Origin: Falsiroseomonas bella
GTDB lineage: Bacteria; Pseudomonadota; Alphaproteobacteria; Acetobacterales; Acetobacteraceae
Length of the DNA stretch: 64,000 bases
Direction of reading: 5' to 3'
Assembly: GCF_003173615.1 (NCBI RefSeq)
Contig: NZ_QGNA01000001.1
Location: 620,001 to 684,000, forward strand
Of the stretch, positions 36,399 through 45,295 are shown one piece after another. How positions within the stretch are numbered: the first letter of the stretch is position 1; every line of letters begins with the position of its first letter. Both the position numbers and the translations under genes were made by a program. The notes under the pieces are model-generated. The model saw only the letters and a list, made by a program, of their open reading frames with translations. It was not told the DNA's origin and made no database searches.

Positions 36399-36816
36399 AC
36401 TTCTCCGCCAGGAACAGCGTGCCGAACAGCGTGCCCGCGAAGATCAGCAGGTGGTTCCGGATGGCCTCCTTCCGATAGACCATCGCCGGCGGCGGCTCCG
36501 GCAAGGCGGAGGCGGCGAGTGCGGCCAGGCCCCGCGGCTCCTGCTCGGGTGGCGGCGCGGCAGGGGTGGCGGCAGCGACGGCGTCGGCCACCGCGGCCTG
36601 GGCCTCGGACGGCGTCAGGCAGGGGCCGAGATAGACGAAGCGCCGCGCCGCCTCCTCGGGCCCGATCGTGCTGCCGTCCCACAGCACCCAATGGCGCAGA
36701 TGCGTGTTCCACCCGATCGGCAGCGGATGCCCGCCGGCTTCCTCCGACCGGCTCACCCAGTGCCAGGGCCGGTTGGGGTCGGCGGGCTCGCCGAGGCGGG
36801 AATCGGGCCAGGACAT
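36382..36816 (-). CDS. hypothetical protein with C-terminal membrane helix
   Basis: A 144-residue protein of no recognised family. The first 70 residues are rich in Trp and Gly (PWHWVSRSEEAGGHPLPIGWNTHLRHWVLWDG), suggesting a small beta domain. A Pro/Ala linker follows, and a single hydrophobic helix at about residues 122-138 (LLIFAGTLFGTLFLAEKF) ends the chain. It overlaps the end of the Uma2 gene by 17 bases on the opposite strand. Coding is supported by strong codon bias and a well-formed tail anchor. Confidence 0.65.
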   Translation of the reverse strand: MSWPDSRLGEPADPNRPWHWVSRSEEAGGHPLPIGWNTHLRHWVLWDGSTIGPEEAARRFVYLGPCLTPSEAQAAVADAVAAATPAAPPPEQEPRGLAALAASALPEPPPAMVYRKEAIRNHLLIFAGTLFGTLFLAEKFNLFR

Positions 36817-36882
36817 CGCATCACCCAGGCTGTTGCCAGGTCAGCCTAGATCACCTCGGCGCCTGGCCGTAACCCCGTGCGG

Positions 36883-37821
36883 TCAGCAGGCCGGTCGCAA
36901 GCGGTCGTACACCGGGCGCAGCAGGAAGGGGCTCAGGAAGAGCGGGAACTGGCACAGCGCGAAGAACAGCAGGATGCGCGGCTCCGTCGCGGCCGGCAGC
37001 ACCGCCAGGTAAAGTGCCATGTTGCGGTTGCCGCTGAGCAGCCCGGTCGCGAGCGCGACGCGCGGCCCGGCCGGCCAGGTCACCAGCGCCGTCAGCGCGT
37101 TCAGGCCGAAATTGCCGAGGAAGGCCAGCGCCAGGCCGCCCGCCACCCAGGCCGGCTCGGCCAGCAGCTTGGCCAGCATGCCGTCCATCACGCCGATGCC
37201 GTACATCACCAGCAGCACCACGACCGTACCGTCCACCATGCCGGACCAGTCCGCCAGCCGTGCCGGCGCCACCACCCGCCGGATGATGAGCGCCAGGATC
37301 AGCGGCAGCAGCACGATCAGCGTCAGCCGCGCCATCAGCCCGCCGATCGAGATGGCGAGGTCGATGCCGAGCAGGCCGAGCGCCAGCGGCGGCGCCGTGA
37401 AGGGCACGAGCAGCGTGGAGATCACCGCCACGACCAGCGAGATCGAAGCATCCAGCCCCACCAGTCGCGCAAAAGCCGGCGAGGAGGTGGCGGCGCAGCC
37501 CGTCGCCATGATCACCAGCGCCGCGCCGAGCGGCCCGTCCAGCCCGACCAACCGCGTCAGCGCGAAGACGATCAGCGGGCAGGCCAACAGGATCCAGGCG
37601 ATCAGCGCCGCCACCAGCAGCGGTCGGCGCAGATAGCCCAGCACCTGGCCGAGATCGATCCGCAGCATCACCAGCGTCATCAGCCCGGCGACGGTGATGG
37701 TCAGCGTCTCTCGCAGCAGCGCGGCGAGCGGCGGCACGGCCACGCCCACGAAGATGCAGCCGGCGAGCAGCGGCCCGCCGTGCCGCGCCGCCCATTCGAG
37801 AAAAGACCTGATCGGAGACAA
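36883..37821 (-). CDS. SBF/BASS-like sodium-dependent transporter
   Basis: About 312 residues if the TTG at 37821 is the start; no ATG or GTG lies nearby, so the N-terminus is uncertain. The protein has about nine or ten membrane helices. MTLVMLRIDLGQVLGYLRRPLLVAALI and the helix break ALVIMATGCAATSSPAFARLVGLD recall the SBF fold, and GNFGLNALTALVTWPAGPRVALATGLLSGNRNMAL corresponds to the second crossing region. Substrates of such proteins range from bile acids to organic acids. It is divergent from the pentapeptide gene, 58 bases away. Confidence 0.6.
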   Translation of the reverse strand: MSPIRSFLEWAARHGGPLLAGCIFVGVAVPPLAALLRETLTITVAGLMTLVMLRIDLGQVLGYLRRPLLVAALIAWILLACPLIVFALTRLVGLDGPLGAALVIMATGCAATSSPAFARLVGLDASISLVVAVISTLLVPFTAPPLALGLLGIDLAISIGGLMARLTLIVLLPLILALIIRRVVAPARLADWSGMVDGTVVVLLVMYGIGVMDGMLAKLLAEPAWVAGGLALAFLGNFGLNALTALVTWPAGPRVALATGLLSGNRNMALYLAVLPAATEPRILLFFALCQFPLFLSPFLLRPVYDRLRPAC

Positions 37822-37879
37822 GGGACCGGGGGTTCGGGCGCGGTTGGAGACGTTCGATCTGTGTTCTATATCCTGGGGT

Positions 37880-38377
37880 GTGTTCCCGCGCCATCTCCTC
37901 CCGCTCGTCGCGTTGGCCCTGCTTGCCGCGCCGCCCGCCCTTGCGGCCTGCACCGATCCGGCCGGGCCCGAGGTCGTCTGGCGGCGCTGCCTGCTGGATG
38001 GGCGGGACCTGTCCGGCGCCAATCTGGCGGGCGCGGTGCTGCGCGACACGTCGCTGCAGCGGGCCCGGCTGGTGGGGGCGAATCTTACGGGCGCCGACGC
38101 CTTCAATGCGCGCTTCGTCTCTTCCGATCTCACGGATGTGGACATGAGCGGCGCGACCTTGCGGGAGGTGGACTTCACCCGGGCCGTGCTGCGCAACGCG
38201 AAGCTGGCCGGGGCGGATCTGCGCCGCGCCAGGCTGTTCCGCGCGGACCTCACCGGCGCCGATCTCACCGGCGCCAATCTGGAGGGCGCCGATCTCTCCC
38301 ACACCGTGCTGGCCGGCGTGCGCTGGACCGACGGGCAGCGCGTCTGCGCCGCCGGCAGCGTGGGTGCCTGCCAATGA
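37880..38377 (+). CDS. exported pentapeptide-repeat protein
   Basis: A 165-residue protein from a GTG start at 37880. A signal peptide (RHLLPLVALALLAAPPALAAC) is followed by about twenty A-(D/N)-L-x-x units, such as DLSGANLAGAVL and ADLTGADLTGANLEGADL, which fold as a right-handed square helix. Two cysteines near the start and two near the end could form disulfides in the periplasm. The role is unknown. The helicase start overlaps its stop (ATGA), so the two are translationally coupled, which is an odd pairing for a periplasmic protein. Confidence 0.82.
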   Translation: MFPRHLLPLVALALLAAPPALAACTDPAGPEVVWRRCLLDGRDLSGANLAGAVLRDTSLQRARLVGANLTGADAFNARFVSSDLTDVDMSGATLREVDFTRAVLRNAKLAGADLRRARLFRADLTGADLTGANLEGADLSHTVLAGVRWTDGQRVCAAGSVGACQ

Positions 38378-40578
38378 GTGATTACCTCGCGAAGCTGAAC
38401 CCGGAGCAGCGCGAGGCCGTCGAGACGCTGGACGGGCCGCTGCTGGTGCTGGCGGGTGCCGGCACCGGCAAGACCCGCGTGCTGACCACGCGCTTCGCCC
38501 ACATCCTGATGAGCGGCAAGGCACGGCCGTGGGAGGTGCTGGCCGTCACCTTCACCAACAAGGCCGCGCGCGAGATGCGCGAGCGCGTCGCGCACATCCT
38601 CGGCCGGCCGGTTGAGGGTCTCTGGCTCGGCACCTTCCACGCGCTCTGCGCACGCATGCTGCGCCGGCATGCGGAGCTGGTCGGGCTGAAGAGCAGCTTC
38701 ACCATCCTCGACGCCGACGACCAGCTTCGCCTGCTGAAGCAGGTGATGGAGGCCGAGCGTGTGGACCTGAAGCGCTGGCCCGCGCAGGGGATGATGGCGA
38801 TCATCCAGCGCTGGAAGGACCGGGGCCTGACGCCCGCGCGCGTCACGCCGGCGGAGGACACGGACTACGCCGCCAATCGCGGCCGCGCACTGTATGAGGC
38901 GTATCAGGAGCGGCTGCGCGCGCTGAACGCCGCGGATTTCGGCGATTTGCTGCTGCACATGACGGAGATCCTGCGCACGCATCCCGAGGTGCTGGCGGAT
39001 TACCACCGCGCCTTCCGCTACATCCTGGTCGACGAGTACCAGGACACCAACCTGGTGCAGTACTACTGGCTGCGCCTGCTCGCGCAGCGGCCCGATCCGC
39101 AGCCGCAGAACATCTGCTGCGTCGGCGACGACGACCAGTCGATCTATTCCTGGCGCGGCGCCGAGATCGAGAACATCCTTCGCTTCGAGAAGGATTTCCG
39201 GGGCGCGAAGATCGTGCGCCTGGAGGCGAACTACCGTTCCACGCGCCCGATCCTCGGCGCCGCATCCGGGCTCATCGCGCGCAACACCGGCCGGCTCGGC
39301 AAGACCTTGCGGCCCGGGCGCAACGACGCCGATGGGGAGAAGGTGCGCGTCGTCTCTCTCTGGGACAGCGAGGAGGAGGCGCGCATGGTGGGCGAGCGCA
39401 TCGAATCGCTGCGCCGCTCCGGCCATTCGCTCAACGAGGTCGCGATCCTGGTGCGCGCGGGCTTCCAGACCCGCAGCTTCGAGGAACGGCTGATCGTGCT
39501 CGGCCTGCCCTATCGCGTGGTGGGCGGGCTGAAATTCTACGAGCGCGCCGAGATCCGCGATGCGATGGCCTATCTGCGCGTGCTGAACCAGCCCGCCGAC
39601 GACCTGGCCTTCGAGCGCATCGTCAACACGCCGAAGCGGGGCCTCGGCGAGTCCGGCATGCGCGCGCTGCACGAATTGGCGCGCGCCGAGCGCATCCCGC
39701 TGCACGACGCCGCCGCCCGCATCACCGAAGGCGACGCGCTGAAGCCCAAGCCGCGCAATGCGCTGCGCGAGCTGATCCAGGGCTTCGCGCGCTGGCGGCA
39801 GGTGAATGCGAAGGAAGGCCATGTCGTCGCCGCGGCGACGGTGCTGGAGGAAAGCGGCTATACCGCCATGTGGCAGGCGGATCGCAGCCCGGAAGCGCCC
39901 GGCCGGCTCGAGAACCTGAAGGAATTGCTGCGTGCGATGGGCGAGTTCCAGAACCTCGCCGGCTTCCTCGACCATGTCGCGCTGGTGATGGAGAATGACG
40001 AGAACGCCGAGGGCGAGCGGCTGCAGATCATGACGCTGCACGCCGCGAAGGGGCTGGAATTCGACACCGTCTTCCTGCCTGGCTGGGAGGAAGGGCTGTT
40101 CCCCTCCCAGCGCAGCCTGGACGAGGGCGGGGAGAAGTCGCTGGAGGAGGAGCGGCGCCTCGCCTATGTCGGCATCACCCGCGCGCGGAAGCACGCCATC
40201 ATCAGCCACGCCGCGAACCGCCGCATCTACGGCAACTGGTCGCCCGCCATTCCCTCCCGCTTCCTCGACGAATTGCCGGAGGAGATGATCATGCGCGAAG
40301 GCGCCTCCGCCTCGCGCGGCATGCGCGACACGCCCTCGGTCTTCGGCGGTGGCGGGCTGCTCGCGCGCCGCCCGCGCGTGATCGAGGCCGGCGCCTGGGA
40401 AGTGAAGGAGCGCCCGGCGCATTCCGCGAGCTTCGCGCGCGGGGAGCGCGTGTTCCACGACAAGTTCGGCTACGGCACCGTGCTGCAGGTGGAGGACGAC
40501 CGGCTGGAGGTCGCCTTCGACAAGGCGGACACCAAGCGCGTGCTGGACCGGTTCCTGCGCAAGGCGAGCGAGGCGTGA
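38374..40578 (+). CDS. UvrD/PcrA-type superfamily 1 DNA helicase
   Basis: A 734-residue helicase. The ATG at 38374 is where family sequence begins (YLAKLNPEQREAVETLDGPLLVLAGAGTGKTRVL). Walker A is AGAGTGKT, motif II is VDEYQDTN, motif III is GDDDQSIYSWRGA, motif IV region is EANYRS, and motif VI is LAYVGITRARK. The C-terminal tail (HDKFGYGTVLQVEDDRLEVAFD) is the Tudor-like domain of PcrA/UvrD. It acts in DNA repair and in clearing RNA polymerase or replication blocks. The length fits. prmA starts at its stop. Confidence 0.95.
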   Translation: MSDYLAKLNPEQREAVETLDGPLLVLAGAGTGKTRVLTTRFAHILMSGKARPWEVLAVTFTNKAAREMRERVAHILGRPVEGLWLGTFHALCARMLRRHAELVGLKSSFTILDADDQLRLLKQVMEAERVDLKRWPAQGMMAIIQRWKDRGLTPARVTPAEDTDYAANRGRALYEAYQERLRALNAADFGDLLLHMTEILRTHPEVLADYHRAFRYILVDEYQDTNLVQYYWLRLLAQRPDPQPQNICCVGDDDQSIYSWRGAEIENILRFEKDFRGAKIVRLEANYRSTRPILGAASGLIARNTGRLGKTLRPGRNDADGEKVRVVSLWDSEEEARMVGERIESLRRSGHSLNEVAILVRAGFQTRSFEERLIVLGLPYRVVGGLKFYERAEIRDAMAYLRVLNQPADDLAFERIVNTPKRGLGESGMRALHELARAERIPLHDAAARITEGDALKPKPRNALRELIQGFARWRQVNAKEGHVVAAATVLEESGYTAMWQADRSPEAPGRLENLKELLRAMGEFQNLAGFLDHVALVMENDENAEGERLQIMTLHAAKGLEFDTVFLPGWEEGLFPSQRSLDEGGEKSLEEERRLAYVGITRARKHAIISHAANRRIYGNWSPAIPSRFLDELPEEMIMREGASASRGMRDTPSVFGGGGLLARRPRVIEAGAWEVKERPAHSASFARGERVFHDKFGYGTVLQVEDDRLEVAFDKADTKRVLDRFLRKASEA

Positions 40579-41495
40579 TGCGCGACACCTATTCCGGCCC
40601 GCGCGACCGCCGCGCCGATCCGCTCGAGACGATCTGGCTGGATGCGCTGCCCGAGGATGCGGTCCCGCCCTATGAGGCTGCGCTGCAGACCGTCTGCCGC
40701 TCCGTCGCGCTGTTCCGCGACGAGGCGACCGACACGTGGCGCCTCGAGGGCGTGCGGCCGCAGGGCGCGGGGGAGGAGGAGCTGGCGGGCGCGCTGGCAC
40801 TCGCCGCCGTCGTCACCGGCCATGACGCGGCGCTGCAGGCGGCGCCGGTGGAGGCGGAGGGCTGGCTCGCCCGCACCGCGCAGGCTTTCGGCGAGCAGGA
40901 GATCGGCGGCGACTTTCTCATCCGCCCGACCCATCTCCCCGCGACGCGCGTGTATGGCCGCACGGTGCTGGTGCTGGATGCGGGCATCGCCTTCGGCTCC
41001 GGCGAGCATGCCTCGACCCGCGGCTGCCTGGTCGCCTTTGCGCGTGCGCAGAAGGACCGGCGGCGCATGCGGCGCATCCTCGATCTCGGCACCGGGTCGG
41101 GCATCCTTGCGATGGCCGCGGCGAAGCGGCGCAGGCGCCCGGTGCTGGCCACCGACATCGAGCCCTGGAGCGTGCGCGTCGCCGAGCAGAACGCGGCCAT
41201 GAACGGCGTGGGCAGGCTGGTCCGCGCGCGCCTCGCCGATGGCTGGGGCGAGCGCCATGTGCGGGGCGGGCGGCCCTATGACCTGGTCTTCGCCAACATC
41301 CTCGCCCGCCCGCTCTGCGCCATGGCGAAGCACATGGCGAACGGGCTTGCACCGGGCGGCACGGCGATCCTGGCCGGGCTGCTCGGCACCCAGGCGCGCA
41401 TGGTGCTGGCGGCGCATCGCCGCCACGGCCTCAGGCTGGAACGCGCGCTGCCCGTCGGCCCCTGGACCACGCTGGTGCTGCGCAAGGCGGCCTGA
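40578..41495 (+). CDS. prmA: ribosomal protein L11 methyltransferase
   Basis: A 305-residue SAM-dependent enzyme that trimethylates ribosomal protein L11. The substrate-recognition N-terminus is followed by the PrmA signature AFGSGEHASTRGCLV, motif I LDLGTGSGILAMAAAK, and DLVFANILARPLCAMA, the N-I-L-A motif in place of the usual NPPY. The ATG at 40578 shares its first base with the helicase stop, and an in-frame GTG lies three bases earlier. No gene is seen in the 177-base gap that follows. Confidence 0.93.
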   Translation: MRDTYSGPRDRRADPLETIWLDALPEDAVPPYEAALQTVCRSVALFRDEATDTWRLEGVRPQGAGEEELAGALALAAVVTGHDAALQAAPVEAEGWLARTAQAFGEQEIGGDFLIRPTHLPATRVYGRTVLVLDAGIAFGSGEHASTRGCLVAFARAQKDRRRMRRILDLGTGSGILAMAAAKRRRRPVLATDIEPWSVRVAEQNAAMNGVGRLVRARLADGWGERHVRGGRPYDLVFANILARPLCAMAKHMANGLAPGGTAILAGLLGTQARMVLAAHRRHGLRLERALPVGPWTTLVLRKAA

Positions 41496-41513
41496 CGCCG
41501 ACGGCTGCGCGCC

Positions 41514-41552
41514 AAGCCCCTTGCGAGGGCTTGCCGGGCCGCTTCGCGGGCC
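41514..41552. terminator. hairpin pair between convergent prmA and FG-GAP genes
   Basis: AAGCCC/GGGCTT (41514-41519 with 41527-41532) and GGCCGC/GCGGGCC around TTC (41537-41552) form two adjacent GC hairpins 19 bases after the prmA stop. They have no T run. The stems and loop recall elements R1-R4 read on the minus strand, but the TGAGGGC tag is absent. A transcription end point is the simplest reading. Confidence 0.42.
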
Positions 41553-41672
41553 TGCCGGCCTTCGCGCCGCCGGACGGCACGCTGCCGGTGAAGGACAGGC
41601 GGCATCGGAGACGCGAGCACGTCGCGACCAGCATCGGCCTCGTCGTGCGCGCGGCTGGGCGAGGCGCGCGCT

Positions 41673-44600
41673 TCAGACCAGCCAGTCCGTCTGGCCGAAA
41701 ACCACATAGGCTGCGCCGTTGGCGAAATCGACTTCGCTGCGGCCCGGCGCGCCGACCAGCACGTCGTCCAGGCCATCGGCGTTCACGTCGCCCGCCGCGC
41801 TGACGGAATAGCCGGTGGAGCCGCCCGCTTCGCCGACGATCTTCACGCCGTCGCTGCTGGTGCCGGCGGCGACCTGCGCGAGATCCACGACCGCGCCTCC
41901 GGCCTTGCCGAAGACGATGTAGGCCGCGTTGATGAAGGGGGCACCGACCAGCAGGTCGCCCAGCCCGTCGCCGTTCAAGTCGCCGGCCGCGCTCACCGAC
42001 AAGCCCGTGTCGTTGATGCCCGCCTCGCCGACGATCTTGAAGCCCTGCGTGCTGCCGCCGCCAGCGATGTCGATCAGGTCCACCGCGCCGCCATCGGCCT
42101 TGCCGAACACCACATAGGCGCCCGGACCGGGCGCGCCGACCACCACATCCGCCAGACCGTCGCCATTCACATCGCCCGCAGCGCTGACCGAGAAGCCGGC
42201 GAAGGCGCTGTTCAACGGTTCGCCGAGAATCTTGAAGCCCAGCGAACTGCTGCCGCCGGCGACGTCGAGCAGGTCCACCTCGCCGCCGTCTTCCTTGCCG
42301 AACACGATATAGGCCGCGCCGCTGTTGCTTGCGCCGGGGCGGTCGTGAAACCGCGCGCCGACGATGATGTCCGCCAGCCCGTCGCCGTTCACGTCGCCGG
42401 CGATGCCTACCGCGGAGCCCAGGCCATCCTGCGCCGCCTCGGCGAGGATCTTGAAGCCGAGCCCGCCCGTGCCGGCGGCCACCTCCGCAAGGTCCACGGC
42501 ATCCGCATCCGCCTTGCCGAACACCACATAGGCCGCGCCGGCAAGCGACTTGTCTCCCACGTCGAGGTCGGGGGCGCCGAGCACGATGTCCGCCAGCCCG
42601 TCGCCGTTCACGTCGCCGCCGCCGCCGAGCGACGAACCTGCCTGTCCGCCACCGAAGTCGGCGTTCGCCTCGCCGATGATCCTGAAGCCGGGCGGGCCGC
42701 CATCGGCGCCGACATCGCCGAGGTTCGCCGTGCCGACGCGGTCGCCGCCGAACAGGACATAGGCTGCACCGCCGCCATTGACCAAGGTGCTGTCGAACCG
42801 TGCCGCGACGAGCACATCCGCCAGCCCGTCGCCGTTCACGTCGCCGGCGTTGCCGACCGCTTCGCCCGAGGCATCCTGCAGCGGGTTTACGATGTGGGTG
42901 CCGAGCGTGCCGTCGCCTCCCTTGACGTCGACGAGATCCACCGTCGCGCCGTCTTCCTTCCCGAAGACGATGTAGGCAGCCGTCGTATCGGCGGCATCGG
43001 CGGGGAAGGTGCCGATGATGAGGTCCGCCTTGCCGTCGCCGTCCACGTCGCCGCCGCCGCCCACGCCATAGCCGGCCTGCTCGAAGAAGACCGTGCCCAG
43101 GATCTTGAAGCCCAGCGTGCTGGTGCCGGTGGCGATCGCGGCGAGGCTCACCGGCGCGTAGCCTTCGGGCCGGCCGCGGATGGTGACGCTGATCGTCTCC
43201 TGGTCCGTTCCGTCGAGGGAGAGGACGGTCAGCGTGTCCGTCAGCGTCTCCCCGTTGCTCAGCGCCTGCACCGCCTCCAGGTCGTTCGCGAGCAGGTAGC
43301 CCCAGGCGCCGCTCGTCGCATCGAAGGTGAAGGTGCCGTAAAGCCCGTCGAGCGATCCAGGATCAGCGAAGCGCGCCTCGCCCGCATCCACGTCCGCCAC
43401 GTCGAGGTCGCCCGAGGCGGCCAGCGTGCCGTCCTCGTACACCGTGCCGGTCGCGGTGCCGGAGATCGACGCGGCATCGTTCACCGCGGCGACCGCGATG
43501 TTCACGAGCTGCGTCGTGACGCCGCCGCGGCCGTCGCTGATCGTCACGGTGAAGCTGTCGGGGCCGTTGTCGTTGCTGCCGGGCGTATAGACGAAGGCCC
43601 CCGTCCCGGCCGTGACGATGACCGTGCCACGCGCCGGCCCATCGCCGGCCTCGACCGTGTAGGTCAGCGGATCGAGGTCGGGATCGGCGGCGAGCACCGC
43701 GCCGGCGATCGACGTGTCCTCGTCGCCGCTGCCGCCGGTGAAGCCTTCAGCCACCGGCGGCGCATTGGGATCCGCGGGATCGTCGGTGCTCAGCACCAGG
43801 TCGGCCACCGACCAGCCGATCGTGGCGTCCACCGCGGAGCCGAAGGTGACATGCGTGCTGCCGCCGGCCTCGAAGGCCGCGAAGAAGGCCGCGGCATCGC
43901 CGGTGAACGCCAGGCCGCCGACCCAGATGGCCTCGTTGCGGTAGTCCACCCGCACCGTCGTGCCGTGCGCCAGCACGCCCAGGTTGAGCTCGCCCGCCGA
44001 GCCGTCCTGCACGAAGCCGCCCTGCGCTGCGCCGTTCACGTCGCGCAGGGTGCGGCCGTCGCTGTCGAGCAGCACTTCCGCCGCGCGGCGATCGTGCACG
44101 GAGACGGTGAAGGAGACCTCGGCCAGCACCTTGCCGAGCCGCACCGCGATGTCGATCGACTCGCCGCCGTTCAGCCGCGTCGCCCCGCCATTCGGATCGA
44201 AGCCGCTGCCGCCGAGGAAGCCGAAGCCCGTGGCGTTGGAGAACACCACGCGGTTGCCGGTCTCGCTGCCGTCCAGCGTGGCGCCGGAGAGGGTGGCCCC
44301 GTTGCTTCGCCCGAAGCCGGAGATGGCCACCATGTCGTCGGAGGCATCGAGCGTGCCGGTCACGTCCATGAGCCGCCCGCCGCCGGCGATGTCCGCCAGG
44401 TTCTGCGCGGTCACGCCGGCGCCGACACGCAGGTCGCCGGTGCTGTCCACCTTGCCGACATCGGCAGCGTTCACGCCGTCCGACAGGTCCACGCCGAGCG
44501 CCGCCTGCTGCGCGGCCGTGCCGGTGAAGGCGAGCAACTGCTGCCACTCGCTGCCGGTGGTGTCGTAGGTGCCCCAGGGAAAGGTCCGGGTGAAGAAGTC

Positions 44601-44696
44601 GCCGGCATCGTCCAGGGTCTCGATCTGCGGCCCGGTGTTGCCGCCGCCTTCGAAGCGCACCGCGCGCGTGCCGAACCAGATCTGTTGTGTAGCCAT
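41673..44696 (-). CDS. large FG-GAP/VCBS-repeat exoprotein
   Basis: A 1007-residue acidic protein from the ATG at 44696 (an upstream in-frame ATG at 44726 is possible). The N-terminal 330 residues look like an adhesin head of unknown family. Cadherin-like and VCBS segments follow (about 330-510: PVAEGFTGGSGDEDTSIAGAVL; SISGTATGTVYEDGTLAASG). Seven FG-GAP repeats close it, each with a calcium motif such as DVNGDGLADIIVGA. These repeats form an integrin-alpha-like propeller. No signal peptide is seen, so type I secretion or a C-terminal signal is likely; no secretion genes are adjacent. Confidence 0.85.
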   Translation of the reverse strand: MATQQIWFGTRAVRFEGGGNTGPQIETLDDAGDFFTRTFPWGTYDTTGSEWQQLLAFTGTAAQQAALGVDLSDGVNAADVGKVDSTGDLRVGAGVTAQNLADIAGGGRLMDVTGTLDASDDMVAISGFGRSNGATLSGATLDGSETGNRVVFSNATGFGFLGGSGFDPNGGATRLNGGESIDIAVRLGKVLAEVSFTVSVHDRRAAEVLLDSDGRTLRDVNGAAQGGFVQDGSAGELNLGVLAHGTTVRVDYRNEAIWVGGLAFTGDAAAFFAAFEAGGSTHVTFGSAVDATIGWSVADLVLSTDDPADPNAPPVAEGFTGGSGDEDTSIAGAVLAADPDLDPLTYTVEAGDGPARGTVIVTAGTGAFVYTPGSNDNGPDSFTVTISDGRGGVTTQLVNIAVAAVNDAASISGTATGTVYEDGTLAASGDLDVADVDAGEARFADPGSLDGLYGTFTFDATSGAWGYLLANDLEAVQALSNGETLTDTLTVLSLDGTDQETISVTIRGRPEGYAPVSLAAIATGTSTLGFKILGTVFFEQAGYGVGGGGDVDGDGKADLIIGTFPADAADTTAAYIVFGKEDGATVDLVDVKGGDGTLGTHIVNPLQDASGEAVGNAGDVNGDGLADVLVAARFDSTLVNGGGAAYVLFGGDRVGTANLGDVGADGGPPGFRIIGEANADFGGGQAGSSLGGGGDVNGDGLADIVLGAPDLDVGDKSLAGAAYVVFGKADADAVDLAEVAAGTGGLGFKILAEAAQDGLGSAVGIAGDVNGDGLADIIVGARFHDRPGASNSGAAYIVFGKEDGGEVDLLDVAGGSSSLGFKILGEPLNSAFAGFSVSAAGDVNGDGLADVVVGAPGPGAYVVFGKADGGAVDLIDIAGGGSTQGFKIVGEAGINDTGLSVSAAGDLNGDGLGDLLVGAPFINAAYIVFGKAGGAVVDLAQVAAGTSSDGVKIVGEAGGSTGYSVSAAGDVNADGLDDVLVGAPGRSEVDFANGAAYVVFGQTDWLV

Positions 44697-44818
44697 CCTG
44701 CAACTATCCCGTTTCCGCAACGGCATGTTGCCTGATGCGATGGGAGGCCGGAAGATCGCTTTGTCGGGTGCCGGGCCGCAGTGCGTCCGGCGCCGTCAGG
44801 CCCTGGCGGCGCGGCGCT

Positions 44819-45265
44819 TCATGCGGGGCTGGCCGGCGCCAGGTGGCGGATCGGCAGGCCGATGGCCTCCGCCACCAGCGTGCGGTGGCACTGCGCGGGA
44901 TCGGCTTCGAGGCAGAGCAGGCAGACCGGTTCGCGCGCCGCGCGCGCCTTCAGCTCGGCCAGTGCCGCCTGCGGCTCCACCCCGGCGAGATGCGCGGCGA
45001 AGATGCGCCGCATCGCCTCGGGCTTGCCGCTGCGCGCCGCCTGTCGTCCGGCCGCCGGCGTCCCGAGGGCGGGCATGTGCGCGTAACCGATCCCGGCCTC
45101 CGCCAGGGCGGCGGACAGCGCGCGCTTGGCGAAGCCGGGACGGCGACTGTTCGCCAGCGCGCGCACATCCACCACGGTCGTGATGCCGGCCTGCCGCAGC
45201 GCCGCGACGAGCGCCGCCGGCGTCGCCTCCTCGTAGCCGATGGTGGCGACGGCCGGCCCGGTCAC
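44819..45265 (-). CDS. DUF488-family protein
   Basis: A 148-residue protein with a GTG start. It opens with ATIGYEEATPAALVAALRQAGITTVVDVRALANSRRPGFAK and ends with EPVCLLCLEADPAQCHRTLVAEAI, both diagnostic of DUF488, a Rossmann-like family with a conserved C-x-E-x-D-x-x-x-C-H-R motif. The function is not established. It follows the malic enzyme gene on the same strand by 30 bases and may be its operon partner. Confidence 0.88.
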   Translation of the reverse strand: MTGPAVATIGYEEATPAALVAALRQAGITTVVDVRALANSRRPGFAKRALSAALAEAGIGYAHMPALGTPAAGRQAARSGKPEAMRRIFAAHLAGVEPQAALAELKARAAREPVCLLCLEADPAQCHRTLVAEAIGLPIRHLAPASPA

Positions 45266-45295
45266 GCCGTCACTTCGTCGCCGCGGCGTGCGCCA

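Noticed and set aside
36883-40800. A 1305-residue minus-strand frame
   Set aside because: Only its last 312 residues look like a protein (the SBF-like transporter). The rest is antisense to the helicase and pentapeptide genes.
42000-43100. Direct DNA repeats in the FG-GAP gene as a possible CRISPR or satellite array
   Set aside because: The periodic units are in frame and encode DVNGDG calcium motifs, so they are protein repeats.
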